Shown one piece after another: positions 41,291 through 49,098 of a stretch of 64,000 bases of DNA. This DNA comes from Rhizorhabdus histidinilytica (GTDB lineage: Bacteria; Pseudomonadota; Alphaproteobacteria; Sphingomonadales; Sphingomonadaceae). The notes below the pieces were generated by a model. That model saw only the letters and a program-made list of their open reading frames with translations, ran no database searches and was not told where the DNA came from. The stretch's first letter is position 1; every line of letters starts with the position of its first letter. Where the stretch lies: NCBI RefSeq assembly GCF_900167915.1, contig NZ_FUYM01000006.1, positions 62,001-126,000 on the forward strand, read 5' to 3'. The translations under genes were made by a program, and so were the position numbers.

Positions 41291-42250
41291 CTATGCCGGC
41301 ACCCTGCCTGCGCCAGCCGGCCCGCCCGCCAGGATGCGGTCGCGCGCCATCGCGCAATAATCGGGGTTCAGCTCGATCCCGACGAAGCGCCGGCCCTCGG
41401 CCCGCGCGACCAGCCCGGTGGTCCCCGCGCCGAAGAAGGGATCGAGCACGACGCCGCCCGCCGGGCTGCCGGCGCGGATGCAGGGCGTGATCAGCGCCGG
41501 CGGGAAGACCGCGAAATGCGCGTCGCGATATTTGCCGAGCGGCACCGACCAGACGGTGCGCCGGTTGCGGCCGAGCGGGTGGAAGGCCTGGTCCCAGCGG
41601 CCGTCATGGAGGTTGGCGTCGCCGCCGTTCTTGCCCCGCTCGGGCGTACCGCCGCGCCGGCCGAAATGGCCGCGCCCGCCACGCATCCGGCTGTCGGGGC
41701 CGAAGGTGCGGTGCGGCTCGCGGATCGCATCGGCGTCGTAGCGATAGTCGTCGGTCTTGGAGAGCAGGAAGACATATTCATGGTCGTGGGTCGGCCGCCG
41801 CTTGTTAGAATGCGGCATCGCGTTGGGCTTGTGCCAGACGATGTCGGAGCGGAGCTTCCAGCCGTCCGCGACCAGGGCCAGCGCGACCCGCCACGGCATG
41901 CCGAGCAGCACGCCGCCCGCATATTTGTCGCCGAGGTTCAGCCACAACGTCCCGTCGTCGCGCAGCACCCGGCGTAGCGCGCGGAACACCGCGACCAGCG
42001 CCGCGACATAGGCGTCGGGGTCGGGCTCGATGCCGATCTGGCCGTCGACGCCATAGTCGCGCTGGCCGTAATAGGGCGGGCTGGTCACCGCGACATGCGC
42101 CGATCCGGCCGGCATCGCATCGAGCGCGGCCCGCGCCGATGCACGGACGATCAGGTCCGCCGCGGCCCAGTCGGCCTGCCCCAGCGCTACCGGATCGAGG
42201 ATCGGGATCGCCGCCGCGCAGCCCTCGATCCCGCCCCCGGTCCCGCTCAT
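41291..42250 (-). CDS. Beta-class site-specific DNA methyltransferase, orphan
   Basis: A 319-residue DNA methylase. Catalytic motif IV is TSPPYYGQRDYG (56-67) and precedes the SAM-binding motif DPFFGAGTTGLVARAEGRRFVGIELNPDYC near the C-terminus, the motif order of beta-class N4-cytosine/N6-adenine enzymes. The segment between (HKPNAMPHSNKRRPTHDHEYVF and a Gly/Arg-rich stretch) would be the target-recognition part. No restriction endonuclease is nearby. ATG at 42250 overlaps the maiA stop (ATGA). Confidence 0.85.
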   Translation of the reverse strand: MSGTGGGIEGCAAAIPILDPVALGQADWAAADLIVRASARAALDAMPAGSAHVAVTSPPYYGQRDYGVDGQIGIEPDPDAYVAALVAVFRALRRVLRDDGTLWLNLGDKYAGGVLLGMPWRVALALVADGWKLRSDIVWHKPNAMPHSNKRRPTHDHEYVFLLSKTDDYRYDADAIREPHRTFGPDSRMRGGRGHFGRRGGTPERGKNGGDANLHDGRWDQAFHPLGRNRRTVWSVPLGKYRDAHFAVFPPALITPCIRAGSPAGGVVLDPFFGAGTTGLVARAEGRRFVGIELNPDYCAMARDRILAGGPAGAGRVPA

Positions 42251-42885
42251 TCGGCGTCGGGCTGGACCGACGGGTGCGCCTGGCGGAACGCCTCCAGCCC
42301 GGCGCATTCGGCGTCGATGGCGAGCAGCGTCGGGAAGGCGTCGATCGCGCAGTTCAGCCGCCGCGCGTTGAACAGCTGCGGCACCAGGCAGCAATCCGCC
42401 ATGCTCGGCGCGTCGCCATGGACGAAGCGACCGCTGCGTCCGCTGCCGGCGACGAACGCTTCGAGCCGGCCGAGCCCGTCCTCGACCCAGTGGCGATACC
42501 AGGTATCGACCTCGTCCTGGTCGTGGCCCAGTTCATGCTTGAGGTAGCGCAGCACCCTCAGGTTCGCGAGCGGATGGATGTCGCAGGCGACCAGCAGCGC
42601 CGCGGCGCGGACATAGGCGCGCTCGGCGAGTCCTTGCGGCAGCAGCGGCGGATCGGGCTGGCGCTCCTCCAGATATTCCATGATCGCGACCGACTGGACG
42701 ATCAGCCCGTCCTGATCCTCGATCGCCGGGATCAGTCCCTGCGGACTGACGTCGCGGCGGAAGGCCGGCAGCGGATCGGGCTTGACCAGGTGGACCGCCT
42801 GCTGCTCGGCGGCGATGCCCTTGAGATTGAGCGCGATGCGCACGCGATAGGCGGCCGAGGAGCGGAAATAGCTGTACAGTTTCAT
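42247..42885 (-). CDS. maiA: Maleylacetoacetate isomerase (zeta-class GST)
   Basis: A 212-residue GST-fold protein with the zeta-class N-terminal motif SSAAYRVRIALNLKG (9-23) and the glutathione-binding QSVAIMEYLEE (64-74). It converts maleylacetoacetate to fumarylacetoacetate in tyrosine/homogentisate or gentisate breakdown, or the maleylpyruvate equivalent. No homogentisate dioxygenase or fumarylacetoacetase is adjacent in this window. It shares a transcript with the downstream DNA methyltransferase by a four-base overlap. Confidence 0.87.
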   Translation of the reverse strand: MKLYSYFRSSAAYRVRIALNLKGIAAEQQAVHLVKPDPLPAFRRDVSPQGLIPAIEDQDGLIVQSVAIMEYLEERQPDPPLLPQGLAERAYVRAAALLVACDIHPLANLRVLRYLKHELGHDQDEVDTWYRHWVEDGLGRLEAFVAGSGRSGRFVHGDAPSMADCCLVPQLFNARRLNCAIDAFPTLLAIDAECAGLEAFRQAHPSVQPDAE

Positions 42886-42996
42886 GTGTTACCTTCCCGC
42901 CGCGATCCTTAGCGGCGCGCGGCGACGCTGTCATCGCCCGGCGAACGCCACAAATGATTGTGCGCCCGCCCCGACCTCCCTATAGCGGCGCGGCGT

Positions 42997-43075
<79 letters not shown>

Positions 43076-43118
43076 GTCAGAAAATTATGTTAAATCAGCA
43101 TTTTAACCGATTTCTGAC
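43076..43118 (+). terminator. AT-rich hairpin after tRNA-Pro
   Basis: GTCAGAAA (43076-43083) and TTTCTGAC (43111-43118) pair perfectly, with TTAAA/TTTTAA inside. It is three bases past the tRNA 3' end and is probably its terminator. Between 43119 and 43340 I see no gene. Confidence 0.6.
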
Positions 43119-43340
43119 GCAGCATGACGTAGCACATAAACCTAGCACTCTGATCCTCAGCTTTCGCTCCATCACAGATCGCGATCGATCCATTTAGGAT
43201 TGATTCGGGAGGCGTCGCCCTTGCGTCCGATTCAGAATGAGCGAATTGGTCCTGTCATCCTGAGATAGCGATGAAGCGTCGTAACCCCGCCTCACAAGGT
43301 CCGGGCGAGTTTCTCGGCCGACTTTCTGCCGTATGTCCGA

Positions 43341-43865
43341 TTATCTTAGATCGTCAGGCAGCGTGAGGTGGGGGAGCCTTGACCGTATGTTCTCCACAAA
43401 ATGCCCATACCCTGGATAGAGGTAGCTCCAATAAACTCGTCGACCATCGTTGGACTGAATGAACCAATAGCTGGTAGCAGTCTTTCCGGCGGCGGTAATA
43501 TCCTCCCATCGAATGTGCGTGCGAGGTCGTCCCAAGGTCGGACCGAAAAGCCGACACGGCCCATTCACACCTGTCATATCCCAGCTAACGTCATGTATGT
43601 GGACCAGAGAAGGGCTCATAAAAGCCGCAAGAGCAATGCCGATTGCGGAGCAAATTACCCCTGGCATGACAATGCCATTTAGTAGCGATGCCAGCCCTAA
43701 AATGGCCAAAGCCACCCCTAGCAATGTTATCGCTGCGGCACTGATTTTGCCGGGAGCAATGCTACCCTCCACGGTCAACAGCTTGTCCGGTGGCCGCCGA
43801 TAATTTACCCGCGCCCAAAAAGCCGTAGCCAAGCCGACGATCACAGCGATTATCACATAATGCAC
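43341..43865 (-). CDS. Membrane protein of unknown function
   Basis: A 174-residue protein starting at GTG 43865 behind GAAAGGAAG. Three hydrophobic segments: IIAVIVGLATAFWARV (about 4-20), AAAITLLGVALAILGLASLL (43-62) and VICSAIGIALAAFM (69-83), then a soluble C-terminal half with HIRWEDITAAGKTATSYWFIQS, reminiscent of small PH-like domains of membrane proteins. Base composition is clearly less GC-rich than the catabolic genes. I do not recognise the family. Confidence 0.65.
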   Translation of the reverse strand: MHYVIIAVIVGLATAFWARVNYRRPPDKLLTVEGSIAPGKISAAAITLLGVALAILGLASLLNGIVMPGVICSAIGIALAAFMSPSLVHIHDVSWDMTGVNGPCRLFGPTLGRPRTHIRWEDITAAGKTATSYWFIQSNDGRRVYWSYLYPGYGHFVENIRSRLPHLTLPDDLR

Positions 43866-43940
43866 TAGCTTCCTTTCAAGCGCCTTGAGGAGGAGATTGC
43901 TATCTTAGGTTCGTGAGTGCCCGCAATGGCATGCCATCCG

Positions 43941-43990
43941 CCTTTCGATCCATTGCGGTGGTTGATGTGCGGAGAGGGGTGGAAAGCCGC
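43941..43990. repeat. Degenerate intergenic motif, copy A
   Basis: CCTTTCGATCCATTGCGGTGG ends about 15 bases before GGGGTGGAAAGC. The latter recurs in copy C, and the TTCGATCC-type core recurs in copies B, C and D, one between each pair of small genes in this islet. It resembles short intergenic repeats that I recall as common in sphingomonads. Confidence 0.5.
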
Positions 43991-43991
43991 T

Positions 43992-44336
43992 TCAGTTCTC
44001 AGGCGCTTGGTGCATTGGAAGATGGCGAGCCATGCGTGCTTCTAGAAGTCGGACCAAGTCAGAGCCCATAAATTCGTAATCGTCTGGTATATTGAGGCAA
44101 ATCATACGCTTATTGCCGAGAGCGTCGCGAAAACGTTTCTGAACCTTGGCGCGGTGAGATCGCTCCATAACCACGATGAAATCCGCCCATTCGACCAGTT
44201 CATTTGTCAGTGGGTTTTCTGCGTCGTTGTTCGTGCCTGCCGATGCCACCTCAATATCCTTGCGAGTGGAAAACACTTGCTCAGCGGTAGGGCTTCGAAG
44301 CCGGTTCTGACTGCAAACAAACAAGAAGCGTTTCAT
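43992..44336 (-). CDS. Low-molecular-weight protein tyrosine phosphatase-like protein
   Basis: A 114-residue protein starting MKRFLFVCSQNRLRSPTAEQVF: the Cys-x5-Arg-Ser phosphatase loop (CSQNRLRS) is intact at residues 8-15, with the Asn typical of the low-molecular-weight class. It is shorter than the usual 150 residues and lacks a clear general-acid DP(Y) motif, though NIPDDYEFM could serve that role. GGAG precedes the ATG. It sits alone in the lower-GC islet, flanked by two copies of the degenerate motif. Confidence 0.72.
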   Translation of the reverse strand: MKRFLFVCSQNRLRSPTAEQVFSTRKDIEVASAGTNNDAENPLTNELVEWADFIVVMERSHRAKVQKRFRDALGNKRMICLNIPDDYEFMGSDLVRLLEARMARHLPMHQAPEN

Positions 44337-44402
44337 TCTATTTCTCCAGCGATCTTCCGATCCTATAGAATGGGCGAAAGCCTACAACCGGCCCGCTTCC
44401 CG

Positions 44403-44436
44403 CCGTTCGATCCGAAATGGCAAATGTCTGGAACGG
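44403..44436. repeat. Degenerate intergenic motif, copy B
   Basis: CCGTTCGATCCGAAATGG then GTCTGGAACGG. Similar to the cores at 43941, 44861 and 45261. It lies between the phosphatase-like gene and the next leftward gene. Confidence 0.4.
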
Positions 44437-44456
44437 GCGGATTGCTGTCCGTCCGT

Positions 44457-44777
44457 TTACGGGCGGCTCAACGTGAAACCTGCCGTCTCCTCGGTTAAAC
44501 GGCCGTCGCCACCAACTTTGTCAGAGATGCGATGGGTCAAGGCTGCTCCAATGACCGTGAGCGCAGTCCAATCGGGGTTATGCTCCTGCGCGTTCCAAAT
44601 CATGCGAATGACAGCATCGTCGCGGATTGGGTATCGGTCGGTTTGGAAGATGGCACTTCCCGGACAAGCGCCATGGCCTGCCGCGTACCAACGCCGGTTT
44701 GATGGCGTGTCGATAATCCACACGGCTCCGTCAGCCTCACCACTGAAAGCTTCGTCAAAAATAATCTTCACGTCCAT
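44457..44777 (-). CDS. Hypothetical protein
   Basis: A 106-residue protein starting MDVKIIFDEAFSGE; the open frame extends to 44822 but the extra stretch is Gly-rich and without a ribosome site. It contains AVWIIDTPSNRRWYAAGHGACPG and TALTVIGAALTHR. No transmembrane helix or known motif. Two short strands and an acidic character are all that can be said. It is flanked by motif copies B and C, like a one-gene unit. Confidence 0.5.
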   Translation of the reverse strand: MDVKIIFDEAFSGEADGAVWIIDTPSNRRWYAAGHGACPGSAIFQTDRYPIRDDAVIRMIWNAQEHNPDWTALTVIGAALTHRISDKVGGDGRLTEETAGFTLSRP

Positions 44778-44860
44778 ACCGGCCCCCAGCAACCCCGCTC
44801 CATGATGTCCGCTTTCGGTCATCGAAGAAAGTTAGGTTAATGTCTGGGTTGGGTCGCTTC

Positions 44861-44908
44861 CGGCCGTTTGATCCACTCTGGTGAAATCGGGAATGGGGTG
44901 GAAAGCAA
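44861..44908. repeat. Degenerate intergenic motif, copy C
   Basis: CGGCCGTTTGATCCACTC then GGGGTGGAAAGC at the right end, the same ending as copy A. It lies between two small leftward genes. Confidence 0.45.
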
Positions 44909-45037
44909 TCATCCGAGGCGGCTTTTGTCCAACATATCCTCATAGTCTTGAACCATCTGTCGAAACCGCTTTTGGGCACCCCTGATCTGACGCCTGCACC
45001 ACTCGACAAAGCCGATCAGGAATAAAGCCGCCACCAT
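44909..45037 (-). CDS. Possible 42-residue protein with N-terminal hydrophobic segment
   Basis: ATG at 45037 opens a frame MVAALFLIGFVEWCRRQIRG followed by a charged helix ending DYEDMLDKSRLG, stop at 44909. One short membrane helix then a basic/acidic amphipathic tail. It is close upstream of motif copy C. No strong ribosome site, so the call is tentative. Confidence 0.35.
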   Translation of the reverse strand: MVAALFLIGFVEWCRRQIRGAQKRFRQMVQDYEDMLDKSRLG

Positions 45038-45061
45038 CAGCGTTAATGATAACTCGGACTC

Positions 45062-45207
45062 TCAGACCAGCAGTGCGGCCGCCAAAATGATTACAGCGTT
45101 AAGCCAACCCATGACGACATAGAAGGTCATCAACTGCCAAAAGACCGGGGCGATTGGGGTCGGCCACTTCCCGGGTCGAAAGTGATCTTGTTGAAGAAGC
45201 TGAACAT
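45062..45207 (-). pseudogene. Possible frameshifted small membrane protein gene
   Basis: From ATG 45207 the frame reads MFSFFNKITF and then, in a different frame, a membrane-like sequence PGKWPTPIAPVFWQL followed by MTFYVVMGWLNAVIIL and AAALLV runs to a stop at 45062. The span of 146 bases is one short of a multiple of three, consistent with loss of one base near ACTTTCGACC. It could also be two tiny coupled frames (TGATG). The remaining 45208-45350 holds motif copy D and nothing else that I can identify. Confidence 0.3.
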
Positions 45208-45260
45208 GGCCTAGCTTCCATCCATCAGGCTACGGGTTTTCGCAAACGGTCATCGACCAG

Positions 45261-45300
45261 CACCTTTCGATCCGTTCCGGCGCGGCTAGATTGAAAGTGA
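45261..45300. repeat. Degenerate intergenic motif, copy D
   Basis: CACCTTTCGATCCGTTCCGG, then TTGAAAGTGA. It is the last copy before the chromate operon. Similarity to copies A-C is limited to the TTTCGATCC core and following GG. Confidence 0.35.
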
Positions 45301-45350
45301 TCGTGCCTCTTTAGAGGCACCCCACCATCAAAGGAGAACAGGATAGGAAG

Positions 45351-46025
45351 CTACCCCAGGCGGGCGAACAGCCGGTCCGCGTGCGACCAGTCGATCGCCG
45401 CCATATAGGCATCCACATAGGCGCCGGCCTTCGCCCCATAGTCGATCGCATAGGCATGTTCGTACATGTCCAGCGCCAGCAGCGGGGTGCCGCCCGCCAG
45501 CGTCGCCATATGGTCGGCCGCCCATTGGTTGACGAGGCGCCGGTCGCGGTTGCTCCACGTCAGCAGCACCCAGCCCGATCCCCCGCCCAGTGCCTTGCCG
45601 ATCGCACCGAACTCGGCCGCCCATCGGCCATGGCTGCCGAAATCCCGCTCGATCGCGGCAGCGAGCGCAGTTCCCGGCCGGGTCGGCCGGCCGAGGGCCG
45701 CGAAATAGAGTTCGTGCAGGATCATCGAGTTCCAGGCGATCAGCTCCTCGCGCTTCAGGCCGTTGATCGTGAACCCCGGCGCGGCGGCGGGGTCGAGGGC
45801 GGCGAACGCCTGCCGGATCGCCCCCAGCCGCTTGACCGCGCCGGCATAATTATTGTCGTGGTGGCTGGTCAGCAATTTCGCCGACAGGCCGGGAACGGCG
45901 GTCGGGTCGAACGGCAAGGGCTGGGGCGTGAACGCATCGGCCGGTGCCTGGGCCAGCGCGGGCAGGCCGGCTGCCGCGCCGGCGGCAACGGTCGCCGCCA
46001 TCAGGGTTCTGCGATTCATCGACAT
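45351..46025 (-). CDS. chrC: ChrC-type Fe/Mn superoxide dismutase, exported
   Basis: A 224-residue superoxide dismutase with a twin-arginine-like signal MSMNRRTLMAATVAAGAAAGLPALAQA. Metal ligands: His in SHHDNNYAG, His in NSMILHELYF, and Asp and His in LALDMYEHAYAIDYG. The usual second His pair (HHxxHH) reads NN here. It is third in a chrB-chrA-chrC operon, matching known chromate resistance clusters where ChrC is an SOD that removes superoxide from chromate reduction. GGGAAGGG lies ahead of the ATG. Confidence 0.82.
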   Translation of the reverse strand: MSMNRRTLMAATVAAGAAAGLPALAQAPADAFTPQPLPFDPTAVPGLSAKLLTSHHDNNYAGAVKRLGAIRQAFAALDPAAAPGFTINGLKREELIAWNSMILHELYFAALGRPTRPGTALAAAIERDFGSHGRWAAEFGAIGKALGGGSGWVLLTWSNRDRRLVNQWAADHMATLAGGTPLLALDMYEHAYAIDYGAKAGAYVDAYMAAIDWSHADRLFARLG

Positions 46026-46039
46026 GCGAAGGCCCTTCC

Positions 46040-47437
46040 CTAGATCATACCGAAGAGGTGCAGCGCGATGCCCGCCGCCGAGGTCATCGCCAGCGTCGTG
46101 AAGGCCCCGGCCTTCCACCGGAACATCGCGACGACCGCCGCGAGGCACAGCAACGACGCCCAGAGGTCGATGCTCGCCACCCGCGGCAGATCGACCGCGA
46201 GCGGGCCCGCCGTCAGCCGGACCGTCTGCCGGAACAGCGTATGGAAGGCGAACCAGATGGCGAGGTTCAGGATGACCCCGACGACCGCCGCCGTGATCGC
46301 CGACAGCGCGCCGGCCATCGCCCGATTGCTCCGCATCCGTTCGATGAACGGCGCGCCGAGGAAGATCCACAGGAAACAGGGCGCGAAGGTCACCCAGGTC
46401 GCGAGCAGGCCGCCCAGCGTCCCGGCGAGCAGCGGCGACATCCCGGTCGCCTCGCGATAGGCGCCGAGGAAACCGACGAACTGGAGCACCATGATGAGCG
46501 GGCCGGGCGTCGTCTCGGCCATGCCGAGGCCGTCGAGCATCTCGCGCGGCTGCAGCCAGTGATAGGTCTGCACGGCTTCCTGCGCGACATAGGACAGCAC
46601 CGCATAGGCACCGCCGAACGTCACCATCGCCATCGACGAGAAGAAGAGCGCGATCTGGGAGAAGACGTCGTCCCGGCCGAGCAGGACGAGCAGCAGCGCC
46701 ACCGGCACCAGCCACAGCGCCAGCCAGACGAGCGCGTCGACGAGCGTGCGGGCCAGCGTCGGCGTGGCGTGGGCGGGCAGTTCCTCGCCCAGCAGCGTGT
46801 CTTCGTCGGCGACGATCGCGCCGCCCGCGGCCTTGTGGCCGCCCCCGACCGCGAAGGCCGGCACGCCCCTGCGCCCGCCGACGAAGCCGATGACGCCGGC
46901 CCCGACGACGACCAGCGGGAACGGCGCGGAGAACAGGAACAGCGCCACGAACGCCGTCGCGGCGATGGCGATCATGACCGGGTTCTTCAGCGCCCGGCCG
47001 GCGATCCGCAGCACCGCCTGCACGACGATCGCGAGCACCGCCGCCTTGAGCCCGAAGAACAGCGCGGCGATGATGCCCAGCCGTCCGTAGAGCACGTAGA
47101 TCCAGCTCAGCGCCATGATCGACACGACGCCCGGCAGGATGAACAGCAGCCCGGCCATCACCCCGCCGCGCCGCTTGTGGAGCAGCCAGCCGATATAGGT
47201 GGCCAGCTGCTGCGCCTCGGGCCCGGGGAGCAGCATGCAATAGTTCAGCGCGTGCAGGAACCGGTGCTCGCCGATCCAGCGCTTCTCCTCGACCAGCACG
47301 CGATGCATCACCGCGATCTGGCCGGCCGGCCCGCCGAAGGACAGCAGCGCGATCTTCGCCCAGACCCGGAAGGCCTCGCCGAGGGTCGCCTGGGCGGGGC
47401 GGGCGACCGCCGCGGCCGGCGCGGCGGCGGCGGTCAT
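46040..47437 (-). CDS. chrA: Chromate transporter ChrA
   Basis: A 465-residue membrane protein made of two homologous halves: KIALLSFGGPAGQIAVMHR and LLPGPEAQQLATYIG in the first, VTFGGAYAVLSYVAQEA and TTPGPLIMVLQFVGFLGA in the second, joined by a cytoplasmic linker (about 205-235) with AVGGGHKAAGG. It exports chromate. The ATG overlaps the chrB stop by four bases, and chrC starts 15 bases downstream. Confidence 0.93.
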   Translation of the reverse strand: MTAAAAPAAAVARPAQATLGEAFRVWAKIALLSFGGPAGQIAVMHRVLVEEKRWIGEHRFLHALNYCMLLPGPEAQQLATYIGWLLHKRRGGVMAGLLFILPGVVSIMALSWIYVLYGRLGIIAALFFGLKAAVLAIVVQAVLRIAGRALKNPVMIAIAATAFVALFLFSAPFPLVVVGAGVIGFVGGRRGVPAFAVGGGHKAAGGAIVADEDTLLGEELPAHATPTLARTLVDALVWLALWLVPVALLLVLLGRDDVFSQIALFFSSMAMVTFGGAYAVLSYVAQEAVQTYHWLQPREMLDGLGMAETTPGPLIMVLQFVGFLGAYREATGMSPLLAGTLGGLLATWVTFAPCFLWIFLGAPFIERMRSNRAMAGALSAITAAVVGVILNLAIWFAFHTLFRQTVRLTAGPLAVDLPRVASIDLWASLLCLAAVVAMFRWKAGAFTTLAMTSAAGIALHLFGMI

Positions 47438-48261
47438 GGACGCGCCTCCCGCGGCTTGTGGGCATCCCAGTCATGCGTCTCCGCGCGCGCGTCGCGGCAC
47501 CAGCGGTACAGCGCGTCATAGATCGGCAGGCCGGCTTCGAGCTGCTGGTCGTCGTCCGCATGGAGGCGCGACAGGCCGAGCGACAGCGCGACCAGCCCGG
47601 CGGCTTCGGGAACCAGGTCCGGCCGGCCGGTGTCGGCGCCGCGCACCACCTCCGCCAGATAGGCGAGCGCGGGCAGGTCGCCCAGGCCGAATTCCTCGAC
47701 CATCACGTCGAAGGTGCAGCGTTCGCCGCGATGGCTCCAGAACACGTCGTCATGCTGGAAATCGAACGGCGTCGCGTTCAGGCGATCGGCCACCGCCATC
47801 ACCTCGGCCGGCACGACGAACAGGAAACGGGCGCCGGGGTCGACAAAGCGGCGGATCAGCCATGGGCAGGCGATCCGGTCGACCTTCGGCCGCGCGCGCG
47901 TCACCCAGAGCGTCTGACCGCCGGCCTGGCGCGACGGCAGGCGATCGGTACGGACCAGCGGATGCCGCCCGTTCCGCCAGGCGGCATGTCCGCCCTCCAA
48001 TATCTCGGCGGCGATGCCGTCGCTGCGCAGCCAGGCGGCGACGCCCTGGCTCAGCGGCCCGCCATCCTCGTCGATGATGACGGCCGACCGGCCGGCGAGG
48101 GCCCTTCCCCATTCCGACACCTCGGCCGCGCGGCGGGGAATCGATCCGGGGATCAGCCTTTCGTCGCCGATGCCGGCGCGGAGATCGATGAGGGCGGGGG
48201 ATGAGGGGGTGCCGATGAGGCGCGTCAGCTTGTCGACGGAAATGCTGTTCAGTGCAGGCAT
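47434..48261 (-). CDS. chrB: Chromate resistance regulator/sensor ChrB with rhodanese domain
   Basis: A 275-residue protein: rhodanese-like N-terminal domain (ALIDLRAGIGDERLIPGSIP to GHAAWRNGRHPLV, about 20-105) without the usual active-site Cys, followed by the ChrB C-terminal domain (VTRARPKVDRIACPWLIRRFVDP and FDVMVEEFGLGD). ChrB senses chromate or sulfate and activates chrA. First gene in the operon; 215 bases separate it from the divergent response regulator. Confidence 0.85.
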   Translation of the reverse strand: MPALNSISVDKLTRLIGTPSSPALIDLRAGIGDERLIPGSIPRRAAEVSEWGRALAGRSAVIIDEDGGPLSQGVAAWLRSDGIAAEILEGGHAAWRNGRHPLVRTDRLPSRQAGGQTLWVTRARPKVDRIACPWLIRRFVDPGARFLFVVPAEVMAVADRLNATPFDFQHDDVFWSHRGERCTFDVMVEEFGLGDLPALAYLAEVVRGADTGRPDLVPEAAGLVALSLGLSRLHADDDQQLEAGLPIYDALYRWCRDARAETHDWDAHKPREARP

Positions 48262-48476
48262 GGAGCGTCCCTACCAGAGTCGGACGCGATATTTCGGCAT
48301 GCCGCCTCGTGGGGCTATCGCATTCCCCATTCCTTCTCCTTCCCCGAAACGGCCGGCGGAGTCAACGCAGGGAACGAATGCGCCGCCGCCGCGACGATCG
48401 CGTGAAAATGATTTGCCGGGGTTGGACCCTCTGTCGCGTTCGGGCGTTACGGCCGCGGTATGGGAGGCGTTGTGTG

Positions 48477-48824
48477 ATGGGGCCAGTTGCTGGGCGTATC
48501 CTGGTGGTCGAGAATGATCTCATGCTCAACCACATGCTCCGGCAGATGCTGGAGGACCTGGGCTTCTTCGTGCTGACCGCGGCGTCGGCCGAGGCCGCGC
48601 GCCATGCCATCGACACGGTCAGCCTCGACGTCATTCTCGCCGACATGGCGCTGGGAACGGGCTCCGACGGCCTGTCCGTCGCCCGCGCGGCGCTGGAGAA
48701 GAACCGCCAGCTCCGCGTGGTGATCGCCTCGGGCCATCCGGCTCCCGCCGACCTGACGCAGGGCATGGCCTTCCTCCAGAAGCCCTTCACCGTCGCCGAG
48801 CTCGCGCGGATGGTGCAGAACTAA
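48477..48824 (+). CDS. Stand-alone CheY-like response regulator
   Basis: A 115-residue receiver domain without output domain: acidic pocket in LVVEND, phosphoacceptor Asp in ILADMALG, Lys in FLQKPF. ATG at 48477; the preceding open frame to 48252 is a shadow. It may serve a hybrid kinase elsewhere. Read divergently from chrB. From 48825 to 49098 no gene is seen, only a hairpin. Confidence 0.83.
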   Translation: MGPVAGRILVVENDLMLNHMLRQMLEDLGFFVLTAASAEAARHAIDTVSLDVILADMALGTGSDGLSVARAALEKNRQLRVVIASGHPAPADLTQGMAFLQKPFTVAELARMVQN

Positions 48825-48938
48825 GGACTTCCCCTCGCTCCGTCGTTCGCGCGAGAGCGGATCTTTCGCTGGGATTATCGTCAAAGGCGATTGCCGGACG
48901 GCTGTTCGCGAAGTGCCCGCGCGGCCTCCAAAAGGAAT

Positions 48939-48970
48939 GGCCCTCGCTCCGGGGGCGGGGAGCGAGGGCC
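48939..48970. terminator. Strong 12-base hairpin in the gap before lolA
   Basis: GGCCCTCGCTCC and GGAGCGAGGGCC pair perfectly around GGGGGCGG. It lies 114 bases after the response regulator stop, between convergent genes, with no T-tract. Confidence 0.6.
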
Positions 48971-49098
48971 GACCTGGCGTTCGTCACGCAGGCGGGGCGT
49001 GATTGGTTTCTCGAGCAACAGGGGGGAATCCCGAGAAGATCACGACCGCTGGAAAGGCTTTTAGGGGGTCCAACCTGTCGCCTTTATGAACGACGGGG

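Noticed and set aside
41291-42250. A restriction-modification or phage-defence system around the methyltransferase
   Set aside because: No nuclease, helicase or other defence gene adjoins it; the neighbours are maiA and an LLM oxidoreductase.
44755-45009. 84-residue leftward frame
   Set aside because: It overlaps two other candidate small genes and a repeat motif and has no ribosome site or domain.
48939-48970. Riboswitch or regulatory RNA in the 274-base gap before lolA
   Set aside because: Only a simple perfect hairpin is visible between convergent genes; no conserved aptamer pattern.
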